Of a stretch of 8,096 nucleotides of DNA, positions 1 through 6,640 are shown in pieces (the stretch's first letter is position 1; each line of letters begins with the position of its first letter). The notes under the pieces were generated by a model. The model was given only the letters and a program-made list of their open reading frames with translations, ran no database searches and was not told the DNA's origin. Made by a program: the position numbers and the translations under genes. Origin of the DNA: an uncultured Butyrivibrio sp. (lineage in GTDB: Bacteria > Bacillota > Clostridia > Lachnospirales > Lachnospiraceae). The stretch spans positions 1 to 8,096 of the forward strand of contig NZ_CAMVPU010000105.1 in the NCBI RefSeq assembly GCF_947169445.1, in the 5' to 3' direction.

Positions 1-79
1 TTTCTGATGCTCATGGTGACATACTATTGTTTAATTGGCAAAAGAACTAAAGCAACAGCATAAAGTAGCAATAAAAAGA

Positions 80-108
80 GTCCCTGGGGACGGGGGTAGT
101 GGTCCACT
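80..108. repeat. REP-like pair of GC-rich palindromes
   Basis: Two adjacent inverted repeats lie in a GC-rich island within AT-rich DNA. The first is GTCCC/GGGAC at 80-84 and 87-91; the second is the 11-base palindrome AGTGGTCCACT at 98-108. A run of G joins them. Short GC-rich palindromic units containing a GGGGACGG-like word are often dispersed in clostridial intergenic regions, sometimes with REP-associated Y1 transposases (family knowledge). No transposase is visible here, and copy number elsewhere in the genome is unknown. Confidence 0.4.
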
Positions 109-119
109 TTTGGGCTTAA

Positions 120-245
120 AGACTAAGGGTAAGGCTTGCCTATTCTATCTGGCATATTTTCAGGATTGAAGATATAGTTGCCCATGAGATGATAGCAGGG
201 ACGCTTGATATTGAACAACAGGATGTGCTAAAGGCAGGGGCGTGA
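120..245 (+). pseudogene. 3' remnant of a DinB-like protein gene
   Basis: An open frame of 41 codons follows a stop at 117-119 and ends at TGA 243-245. It has no start codon or ribosome binding site. The translation contains the segment WHIFRIEDIVAHEMIAG (roughly codons 11-27), which resembles the W-H-x-x-R-x-E-D signature of DinB/YfiT-like four-helix metal-binding proteins. The rest of that ~150-residue fold is missing upstream, where the REP-like palindromes lie, so this reads as a decayed or truncated copy. The family assignment rests on one motif by eye. Upstream, positions 1-79 show only short open frames (for example ending at 48-50 and 61-63) that I cannot assign. Confidence 0.35.
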
Positions 246-300
246 AAACGCCCTTGTTTTATGCACATAATATGGAACAGGATGGTAGATATAGGTATAA

Positions 301-458
301 TTATAAACAATTGCTACAAAGAAAAAATTTAAGTATTTCTGAATAGATTAACTTCCAGAAGTTCCAGTCATCTTCAATTTTAATATCGCCACCATGTGGG
401 GCAAGAAAATCATATACCTTTTCAGTTTTTCAAGTGTTTTCTCATTTACATAACCCAT
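301..458 (-). pseudogene. Frameshifted small gene, unknown function
   Basis: On the minus strand an ATG at 458-456 is preceded by a strong Shine-Dalgarno AAAAAGGAG (about 468-476). The first frame gives MGYVNEKTLEKLK. A second frame then gives a clearly protein-like segment, EKVYDFLAPHGGDIK, followed by IEDDWNFWKLIYSEI, and ends at TAA 303-301. The frames join if one base is extra or two are missing around 418-430. With that correction the product would be about 52 residues. I do not recognise the family. The good ribosome binding site plus the broken frame suggest a recently inactivated small gene, though a sequencing error would look the same. It points away from the AAA+ gene, so the two lie divergently. 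Confidence 0.45.
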
Positions 459-534
459 ATTTAAATCTCCTTTTTCTTATTCTTTGTTAGTGTTTTTTGA
501 TATTAACACGGCGTTTTTTTACCGACGTCATTTA

Positions 535-543
535 GGTGTCACC
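535..543. promoter_or_regulatory. Candidate operator GGTGTCACC, left copy
   Basis: This nine-base word is palindromic apart from its central base and is followed by AT. A matching copy with the centre inverted (GGTGACACC, also followed by AT) lies at 598-606. Centre-to-centre distance is 63 bases, close to six helical turns, so both sites would face the same side of the DNA. They bracket the TATAAT at 574-579 upstream of the AAA+ gene. This suggests binding by a dimeric regulator with possible looping. The regulator is not identified. Confidence 0.4.
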
Positions 544-573
544 ATATGCAACAAAAATGTCAATAAACTCATA

Positions 574-579
574 TATAAT
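574..579 (+). promoter_or_regulatory. Candidate -10 box of the AAA+ gene promoter
   Basis: A perfect TATAAT lies 91 bases upstream of the AAA+ start codon. No good -35 hexamer is found at 16-18 bases (the sequence there is A-rich, such as ACAAAA), and no TGn extension is present. The promoter may be weak or activator-dependent. A transcript starting near 586 would include the right-hand GGTGACACC copy in its leader. Confidence 0.35.
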
Positions 580-597
580 GAGGAAAATTTTAAAATG

Positions 598-606
598 GGT
601 GACACC
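598..606. promoter_or_regulatory. Candidate operator GGTGACACC, right copy
   Basis: This is the second copy of the GGTGWCACC palindrome, about 19 bases downstream of the TATAAT. That places it just after the likely transcription start, where a bound repressor would block initiation or clearance. It pairs with the copy at 535-543. Confidence 0.4.
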
Positions 607-670
607 ATTATGACGCATAGCCCCAAATCATATGCTAAACTTCCTGACACACAAACAAGGAGGTGCAGAA

Positions 671-2740
671 ATGCTTTTTTATGATTGTACTTTTACACAT
701 AATGGTGAACTGAAACTAACGATAGAATCTACTTATTCCCGCTTTGGGAGGGGAGATGATATTGTAAGTACTCTTTTTACGATTAACGATAAGTTCTCTA
801 TGAGAAATACGTATGAGAATACTTTCTGTATTAGTTATTACTATGATGAAGAAATAATTAAGCTTGCTGTTGGGGTATGGCAGGGAAGTCATGACCTTGA
901 AGAAGTTTGCCACAGGTATGCCGGCGTGGCCCAGGATATAACGGAAAATTTTGAAATAAAGCTTAAATCTTATAAAGAGATTACATTTAAAGAAGCAAGT
1001 GAGCTTTTGGAAATAGTACTGGAGAAAGACTATTACAAGGGTTCAATAAGAGATGCTTATAGAATGGATGTTTATGACTCTCGCAGATATGTCCTGACAG
1101 AAGAATGTTTGGAAAAAGGGTCATATTCTTATCCAAAGATATGTGAGATGTCTGATGAAATAATGGGAAGCGATTCCCTTAGGGAAGAACTGGATAGAAT
1201 ATACGCTGAGGGGAATATGAAGAAGTTTTATGGATGTCCTGTACATTACCGTATTCAGACCAAAAACTTGGAAAATGCCAAAATGCTGATAAGGGTACTG
1301 GTTAAAGCGCTTCATTCTAACAACAGGCTTTTAAGTTCAAGAATATGTATGTTGGATTTTGAAGAAGACAAGGAGCACTATTATGGCGAGAATTTGTGCA
1401 AGGAGCTGGATAATCTTGGATATCACTCTGAAGGTGGATGTGTGGTAATTAGTTCGTTAGAAACAAATGAATCCGGTCAGTATGCTACAGAAAATGAGAC
1501 AATCGCTATTATGCTAAGGAAATTCTTACACAAATATGCAGATACTGTCCAGATTTTTGTGATAGAAGATGAAACTAATCCGGGATTTTCGAAAATATTA
1601 TATAAAGAGCTGGCTGGAAAAGTGGATTTTGTCAAAATCTCCGAAGGGGTAGGGGATATAACTCAGGCCCAAAAATATATGGATAATCTTGCAAATGCTT
1701 CCAAGTATCAGTCTCTTTTTGATAAAAATGCATATAAGTACCTTCCTGACAGAAAGTATTTTTCTGCTAGCATGGTCGCTAAAGCTTTTTTGAATTGGTC
1801 TGAGGATGTTCTAAAAAAGAGTGTTTACCCATCCTATAGCAAAGTATGTATACATAAGGCCATTAAAAGAACTAAGAGGAAAAACAATGCATATGAAGAA
1901 CTGATGAATATGGTGGGTCTTAATGAAATCAAGCAGGTTACACAGCAGATAATATCAACCTATAAACTGTCAAAGTATAAGAATTCCTATGGTATTAATT
2001 CGTCTGAATGCTGCAGACACATGGTGTTTATGGGAAATCCCGGATGCGCCAAGACTACTGTTGCAAGGCTTCTTTGTGACATTCTAAGAAAAGAAGAAGT
2101 GTTAAAAACCGGGAAACTCGTTGAATGTGGCAGAGCTGATCTTGTAGGAAGGTATGTGGGATGGACCGCCAAGGAAGTAAAGGCAAAGTTTAGGGCGGCA
2201 AAAGGTGGCATTTTATTCATAGATGAAGCCTATTCACTTGTGGATAGCACAAATTCTTTTGGAACTGAAGCTATAAATACAATTGTTCAGGAAATGGAGA
2301 ATTCCAGAGATGACGTGATAGTTATATTTGCAGGATACCCTGAACCTATGGAGAAATTCATAGCGCAGAACGAAGGAATGAAGAGCAGAATAGCTTTTAC
2401 GCTTAATTTTCCGGATTATACCCCTGAGGAACTTATGAAGATCATGGATTTAATGCTGACGAAGAAAGGCTTGGAAGTGGACCTTCCAGCCAGAAGTGAG
2501 TGCCAAAAGATATTCCAGCAGGCGGTATTGGCTGAAAACTATGGAAACGGAAGGTTTGTTCGTAATCTCCTTGAACAGGCAACTTTGAAGCAAGCCTCAA
2601 GACTCCTTCCTCCTGGAAGCAAGAATAAACCTACAAAAAGCGAGGTTAAGCTTCTGAAAAAAGAGGACTTTTCGGTCAATTTAAGCCAGATGCTAAAAGA
2701 TGAGCCAAAACGTAAAATAGGATTTGCCAGTAATTTCTGA
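671..2740 (+). CDS. CbbX/SpoVK-like AAA+ ATPase with degenerate first AAA region
   Basis: Start chosen at ATG 671 because AAGGAGGTG lies just upstream; the in-frame ATG at 632 has no such site. The product is 689 residues. The C-terminal AAA+ module (about 415-640) has Walker A GNPGCAKTT (455-463, Lys461), a pore-loop-like GRADLVGRYVGWT, Walker B ILFIDEA (Asp518, Glu519), a KSRIAF arginine-finger region and sensor-2-like GNGRFVRN (625-632). These are hallmarks of the CbbX/SpoVK/EccA group, ring-forming remodellers of protein complexes. Residues about 210-400 look like a preceding AAA fold without Walker A, ending in a lid-like KKSVYPSY segment; tandem AAA layouts are common in this group. Residues 1-200 are not recognised and could be the target-specific part. 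No signal peptide or membrane helix is seen, so the protein is probably cytoplasmic. The target is unknown. It converges on the regulator gene with 14 bases between them and no terminator hairpin. Confidence 0.9.
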   Translation: MLFYDCTFTHNGELKLTIESTYSRFGRGDDIVSTLFTINDKFSMRNTYENTFCISYYYDEEIIKLAVGVWQGSHDLEEVCHRYAGVAQDITENFEIKLKSYKEITFKEASELLEIVLEKDYYKGSIRDAYRMDVYDSRRYVLTEECLEKGSYSYPKICEMSDEIMGSDSLREELDRIYAEGNMKKFYGCPVHYRIQTKNLENAKMLIRVLVKALHSNNRLLSSRICMLDFEEDKEHYYGENLCKELDNLGYHSEGGCVVISSLETNESGQYATENETIAIMLRKFLHKYADTVQIFVIEDETNPGFSKILYKELAGKVDFVKISEGVGDITQAQKYMDNLANASKYQSLFDKNAYKYLPDRKYFSASMVAKAFLNWSEDVLKKSVYPSYSKVCIHKAIKRTKRKNNAYEELMNMVGLNEIKQVTQQIISTYKLSKYKNSYGINSSECCRHMVFMGNPGCAKTTVARLLCDILRKEEVLKTGKLVECGRADLVGRYVGWTAKEVKAKFRAAKGGILFIDEAYSLVDSTNSFGTEAINTIVQEMENSRDDVIVIFAGYPEPMEKFIAQNEGMKSRIAFTLNFPDYTPEELMKIMDLMLTKKGLEVDLPARSECQKIFQQAVLAENYGNGRFVRNLLEQATLKQASRLLPPGSKNKPTKSEVKLLKKEDFSVNLSQMLKDEPKRKIGFASNF

Positions 2741-2754
2741 TAGGAATTGCCTTT

Positions 2755-3387
2755 TTAGGATCCTCGCTTTTTCCTGATATCGCCTGCTTTTTTCAATGCT
2801 TTATATAAAGCAGAATCTTTACTGGTGATGTAGGAGTCATCATCAGTAAAAAGGTATTCTCTATATCTTTGTGAGTAAAAAATTACAAAACCCACATCAC
2901 GCAAGGTTTGAAAATCCCTCTGCCTGGTGCGCTCACTTACCTCCGGGCATATATTAAAGTACTCATATTTAATATCAGGAATATAAGGCATTTTGGGAGG
3001 CCCATATGGATCTGGGCTTTTAGGATACTTTTTTCTTTCGGATAGATAGTCCTTTAGATCAGCTTCATATTCGTTAAGCTTCTCCAGATCTGTAAAAGGG
3101 AGCTTTTTCACAATCCTACACATTCTGGCAAGCTTAGTCAGATATAGCTTCCTTCGCCTGTCCGCACTTTCGATTTTGGTAGCGTCTTCCTCGGAATAGA
3201 CATACTCACCTGATTTCGAGTTGTAGGTGTAATTGCTGGTGTCGCTTTCACGAAGATCCTTAAAGTCTCTTTGCAAAGTGCGCAAAGAGACACCCAGATA
3301 ATCCATGAGCCTTTCAGGGCTATGCTCATAATTATCGGGATCATCCATGTACATATAAAGATGTATCTGACGGGTAAGTTTACTCAT
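2755..3387 (-). CDS. Tandem helix-turn-helix transcriptional regulator
   Basis: The protein is 210 residues from ATG 3387; a TTG at 3405 would add six. Two similar DNA-binding units are visible. The first, near residues 25-65, contains GVSLRTLQRDFKDLRE. The second, near 130-185, contains EVSERTRQRDFQTLRD. Both fit the pattern V-S-x-R-T-x-Q-R-D-F-x-x-L-R and are followed by a Y-rich wing ending in acidic residues. This is the DeoR/WYL-type helix-turn-helix, but no WYL effector domain follows. A charged K/R/E-rich linker joins the units. The gene diverges from the DnaB-like gene with a ~49-base gap, so it probably controls that operon and itself (inference). No Shine-Dalgarno is evident at either start. 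Confidence 0.75.
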   Translation of the reverse strand: MSKLTRQIHLYMYMDDPDNYEHSPERLMDYLGVSLRTLQRDFKDLRESDTSNYTYNSKSGEYVYSEEDATKIESADRRRKLYLTKLARMCRIVKKLPFTDLEKLNEYEADLKDYLSERKKYPKSPDPYGPPKMPYIPDIKYEYFNICPEVSERTRQRDFQTLRDVGFVIFYSQRYREYLFTDDDSYITSKDSALYKALKKAGDIRKKRGS

Positions 3388-3393
3388 AAGAAC

Positions 3394-3424
3394 ATTATAA
3401 ACCAAAGAAATTGATTTTATTCAA
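3394..3424 (-). promoter_or_regulatory. Candidate promoter giving a leaderless regulator mRNA
   Basis: On the minus strand a perfect TATAAT (3399-3394) sits six bases before ATG 3387, so transcription would start at or next to the A of the start codon. A TTGAAT (3424-3419) lies upstream, but the 19-base spacing is long. Absence of a ribosome binding site at this ATG fits a leaderless transcript. The -35 half overlaps the Shine-Dalgarno of the divergent gene, so the two genes would compete for the same DNA. Confidence 0.35.
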
Positions 3425-3436
3425 AGGAGAACATTA

Positions 3437-4183
3437 TTGGAAAAGAATAATAAAATTGAGATAAAACATGTGATAAATATTAATCCCATAATCACAGGAA
3501 TAAGACCACTTGATCATGTTCTAGGGGGCGGCCTTCATAGAGGCGAACTTACCGTAGTAGCAGGAAGACCTGGAATGGGGAAGTCAGCCTTTATGATGGA
3601 ACTTATGCTTAATGCATGCCGGCAAGAAGGCATAAAGGCTACAGCATTTAGCCTTGAAATGTCCCGTGACAGATATAAGAAGCGGCTAGTGGAGCTAGAT
3701 GATAAAGCATCAGAAATGCTGGATCAGAAGAAGATAACCATAGATGACACTATCGCAATAACCATAGATGAGATAGAAAGAAAATGCAGAGAAAAGAAGA
3801 CTATGAACGGAATTTCGCTGGTGATAATCGACTATTTTTATCTGATTGGAAGAGCGCAGGAATTTGATATGGCCTGCATAGGACTTCTGCCTAGGCTAAA
3901 GAGACTTGCAAAAGAGATAGGTGTCGCGATAGTGCTTGATATTGAGCTGATGAAAACCTGCGAATATAGAGAGAATCCGCATCCTAAGCTCCAGGACATA
4001 AGATGGGAAAGTTTTCTTAGACACACGGATTATATTCTGATGCTACATAGAGATTCATATTACGATTCGGAGATTAAGGATAAAGACAAGCTGGAAATTG
4101 TGATATCTGAGCTTCCTTATACAGATTTTTTTACCAGAACTATTGATGTATGCTGGCCATTTCCTAAGGGATATTTTGATTGA
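3437..4183 (+). CDS. Stand-alone DnaB-like/RecA-fold ATPase domain, probably not a helicase
   Basis: The start is TTG 3437, with AAAGGAGA ending six bases upstream. The 248-residue product matches only the C-terminal ATPase half of DnaB. It has a G-L-D-like entry (GIRPLDHVLGGGLHRGE, 21-37), Walker A GRPGMGKS (43-50), the DnaB-type FSLEMS (71-76, with the catalytic glutamate Glu74), Walker B LVIIDYFYLI (Asp132) and an HRDSYY segment (204-209). Differences from true DnaB: no N-terminal helicase domain; the SQLNR sensor appears as DIELMK, so glutamine is replaced by Glu170; and the KQRNGP arginine-finger stretch aligns with SELPYTD. It may bind or hydrolyse ATP as a switch, in the manner of KaiC/RadA-type domains, rather than unwind DNA. 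It is the first gene of a plus-strand series and diverges from the regulator. Confidence 0.8.
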   Translation: MEKNNKIEIKHVININPIITGIRPLDHVLGGGLHRGELTVVAGRPGMGKSAFMMELMLNACRQEGIKATAFSLEMSRDRYKKRLVELDDKASEMLDQKKITIDDTIAITIDEIERKCREKKTMNGISLVIIDYFYLIGRAQEFDMACIGLLPRLKRLAKEIGVAIVLDIELMKTCEYRENPHPKLQDIRWESFLRHTDYILMLHRDSYYDSEIKDKDKLEIVISELPYTDFFTRTIDVCWPFPKGYFD

Positions 4184-4232
4184 CTATTTATGATTAATTT
4201 ATTATCGGAGGAAAGAGTGCGTGGGGTATAAT
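4176..4232 (+). promoter_or_regulatory. Possible internal promoter before the MBL gene
   Basis: The 72-base gap between the DnaB-like and MBL genes has two weak promoter candidates. One is TTGATT (4176-4181) with TATTAT (4200-4205), spaced by 18 bases. The other is a perfect TATAAT at 4227-4232 without a clear -35. No terminator hairpin is seen in the gap, so read-through from the upstream gene is also likely. Either TATAAT use or read-through would supply the strong GGAGG at 4241-4245. Confidence 0.25.
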
Positions 4233-4255
4233 CGAATTTAGGAGGAAATCTAAAC

Positions 4256-5617
4256 ATGGATGGAATCAAGATATACAGAGGTTCAGACCAGATAGGCGGA
4301 ATCGTAACAGAAATTACAAAGGGTGACCATAGGATACTGATTGATCTTGGTGCAAACCTTCCCGGGATCAAGAATCCCGTACTGAGCGACGATGAGCTAA
4401 TAAAGAGAGTATTTGCCGGCGAGGGAGATTCTATCCATACAGATGCAGTTCTTTTTACTCATTATCATGGGGACCATGTGGGGCTTCGAGGAAAAGCCCC
4501 TGAGGGCATCCCTATGTATATTGGCGGTACTGCAAAAGAAATTATGGAAACCATCGCAATGAGAGTGGATCTCTTGAATAAAAAGCTGTGCAAAAATGCA
4601 CCGTCGCAGATTGAAACCATTAACAGGATGGAGCCATACTGGAAACTGGGAAGTAGCCGCGACTTTAACGGAATCAAGGTCACGCCCCTTGTTTGCGATC
4701 ATTCTGCCATCGATTCATATATGTTTGTCATAGAATTAAATGGCAAAAAGATTCTATATACCGGAGACTTCAGAGATCACGGGATTCCTGGGCAGGATAC
4801 CTTTGAGAGCATGATAAAAAGATATGTTGGCAAGATATATGTTCTTGTTACAGAAGGAACCATGATATCAAGGCTTGAAGAGACGGGAAATAACCCAATC
4901 AAGTCGGAGGATGATCTTGGTAAAAGAGCTGCAGAAATTTTTGCAGAACACAAAGAAAATGTAGTGCTGGTGTCATCCACAAATCTTGACAGCGTAATGG
5001 AGTTTTATCATGCTACTCCAGCAGATAAGGTGTTTTTGTGCGATGCCTACCAGGCTGAAGTCATGAATATTGCCATAAAATCAAGAAGCAGGTTTTTTGA
5101 CAAATACAGATATAAAAAGTGCATTTATGTGCTATGCCCTGATAATAATTCATTTTATATGAAGAATCTTGAGGGCGTTCGAAATCCAGTAACTAAGCGA
5201 AGATGCTTTGAAATGGCAGACGAAGATATTTATCTGGACAAGGGATTTGTAATGCTGGCAAGACCAAATAACAACCCAAATATGGCGGTGGGACGCTTTG
5301 AGGAGCGGATGCAGAAAATGAAGGATCCTTTTATCACGTACTCTATGTGGACCGGTTACCTTGAGGATGGCAAGGCTCCGGATGCTAATATTGTTAGATT
5401 CCTAGAGGGTAAAAATGACAAAGCTCACATGGAGATCCTACATACCAGTGGCCATGCCTATGTTGAAACTATTGCAAAGCTAATGGAACTTACTAACCCG
5501 GATAAGATAATCCCTATGCACACTGAGGGAAGAGATGCCTTTACTAATCTTCCGCAGTTTGGCGAATATGCAAACAGAATTTGGAAAAAAGAGGATGGAC
5601 AAGTATATGAGTTCTAA
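4256..5617 (+). CDS. RNase J-like metallo-beta-lactamase/beta-CASP hydrolase
   Basis: ATG 4256 follows GGAGG at 4241-4245. The 453-residue protein has the MBL metal motifs THYHGDH (68-74: His69, His71, Asp73, His74), CDHS (His149) and TGDF (Asp171). These are followed by beta-CASP signatures: VTEGT (Glu200), HTSGHA (His396, His400) and IPMHTEG (His422). The order and motifs match RNase J, a two-metal endo/5'-exonuclease acting on RNA. It is about 100 residues shorter than housekeeping RNase J (~555) because the C-terminal oligomerisation domain is absent. All expected metal ligands appear present, so activity is likely; the substrate (RNA or DNA) is not shown. Its stop overlaps the start of the next nuclease gene, which suggests coupled translation and joint function. 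Confidence 0.88.
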   Translation: MDGIKIYRGSDQIGGIVTEITKGDHRILIDLGANLPGIKNPVLSDDELIKRVFAGEGDSIHTDAVLFTHYHGDHVGLRGKAPEGIPMYIGGTAKEIMETIAMRVDLLNKKLCKNAPSQIETINRMEPYWKLGSSRDFNGIKVTPLVCDHSAIDSYMFVIELNGKKILYTGDFRDHGIPGQDTFESMIKRYVGKIYVLVTEGTMISRLEETGNNPIKSEDDLGKRAAEIFAEHKENVVLVSSTNLDSVMEFYHATPADKVFLCDAYQAEVMNIAIKSRSRFFDKYRYKKCIYVLCPDNNSFYMKNLEGVRNPVTKRRCFEMADEDIYLDKGFVMLARPNNNPNMAVGRFEERMQKMKDPFITYSMWTGYLEDGKAPDANIVRFLEGKNDKAHMEILHTSGHAYVETIAKLMELTNPDKIIPMHTEGRDAFTNLPQFGEYANRIWKKEDGQVYEF

Positions 5618-6596
5618 TAGGGAAGTACAGAATCCAGCTATTTTAAATACGATTTCTGACAGGGTAATAAGAGACTATTACACAGCTGCCATAAAGAGCG
5701 AAGTGATATTGGATACGCTGATAACGCCGGTGGTTGAAGATTTGCTCAACATTGCGTTGGGAAGAGATGGGGAAAATAAACTGCATTATGTTACAAAGGA
5801 GTTTCCTTTGATGACTAAGCTTTTGGCTAAAGAAGATACTGAAACTGAGGTCAAAACCAAGGAAGATGACAGATCTGTGAAAGCAGATTATTTACTATGC
5901 GATGATAAATATGTTTATGTGGTTGAACTGAAAACAACATCGGGAAGTTTTGATTATAAACAGTTTAATAAATACAAGGCTTTTTGCGAAGAATGTTGTT
6001 TCTCTAAATTACTGGATTGTTTTGCTGATGTTGGAGCCAAAGCTTATTCGGTAAATAATGATGGAGAAGGAAATTCGTTTGAAAAGTTGGAAGGTTTGTA
6101 TAATAGCATCCTGAGCAATGAGCGTTGGAAAAAAGTCTCTGGAGACACGCATAACAGACTATTAGGCAAAAAGGATATAAAAGAATTAAGGGAAAGAAAA
6201 AACTATACTTCAACTAAGAAATACATGACTCAAGTAGCTGAAATTATAGATGCTAGAGAGTATTTTTATGACTCGAATAATAAACCCAGGGATTTCATAA
6301 TAGAGCGCGGGGAAAAGCATTCTAGTGACATTAAATGCATTTATCTGCTTCCGATTAGCAAGCAATACGGGAATATGCATAATGCTATGCATAAAAAAGA
6401 TGCTAATTACATAAATGAAGGCAATAAAGAGGATTATTCAAATGGACCTTTGATGTATATTGGTTTGGATGATTTGCTAGATAAGATTACGAAAGAGGGC
6501 TATTTAGAAAGCGAAGATAAAGCATTTCGGAAAAAAGAGTATTTTGAATGGCTGGTAAAAGGCGTGCTGAAGCCGATATTTGGCAAATCAGAGTGA
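5595..6596 (+). CDS. PD-(D/E)XK-type nuclease-like protein
   Basis: Two nearby starts are possible, ATG 5595 (333 residues) and ATG 5607 (329). Both lie inside the end of the MBL gene, with purine-rich AAAAAAGAGG upstream. The overlap of 11-23 bases indicates translational coupling. The PD-(D/E)XK core is visible: VKADYLL (Asp98), then VVELKTT (Glu111-x-Lys113), then FDYKQFNKY (Gln123, Lys126), preceded by a helix with acidic residues near 36-49. This is the metal-binding and catalytic arrangement of restriction-type and related nucleases. The remaining ~200 residues are lysine- and asparagine-rich with no motif I recognise, possibly a target or partner domain. No membrane segment is seen. 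Base composition is AT-richer than the MBL gene. DNA cleavage is inferred from the motif only. Confidence 0.7.
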   Translation: MDKYMSSNREVQNPAILNTISDRVIRDYYTAAIKSEVILDTLITPVVEDLLNIALGRDGENKLHYVTKEFPLMTKLLAKEDTETEVKTKEDDRSVKADYLLCDDKYVYVVELKTTSGSFDYKQFNKYKAFCEECCFSKLLDCFADVGAKAYSVNNDGEGNSFEKLEGLYNSILSNERWKKVSGDTHNRLLGKKDIKELRERKNYTSTKKYMTQVAEIIDAREYFYDSNNKPRDFIIERGEKHSSDIKCIYLLPISKQYGNMHNAMHKKDANYINEGNKEDYSNGPLMYIGLDDLLDKITKEGYLESEDKAFRKKEYFEWLVKGVLKPIFGKSE

Positions 6597-6640
6597 ATAC
6601 TTGCTGCAGAAATAGGTAGGGGTAAGGTGAGAATAGTTTT

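Noticed and set aside
270..345. Short plus-strand frame of 24 codons from ATG 271
   Set aside because: No ribosome binding site, low-complexity product, and it overlaps the better supported minus-strand broken gene.
632..670. In-frame upstream ATG for the AAA+ gene
   Set aside because: The ATG at 671 has AAGGAGG immediately upstream, while 632 has none.
484..684. 66-codon plus-strand frame upstream of the AAA+ gene
   Set aside because: It spans the candidate operators and TATAAT, starts without a ribosome binding site and runs into the AAA+ start. It looks like promoter DNA.
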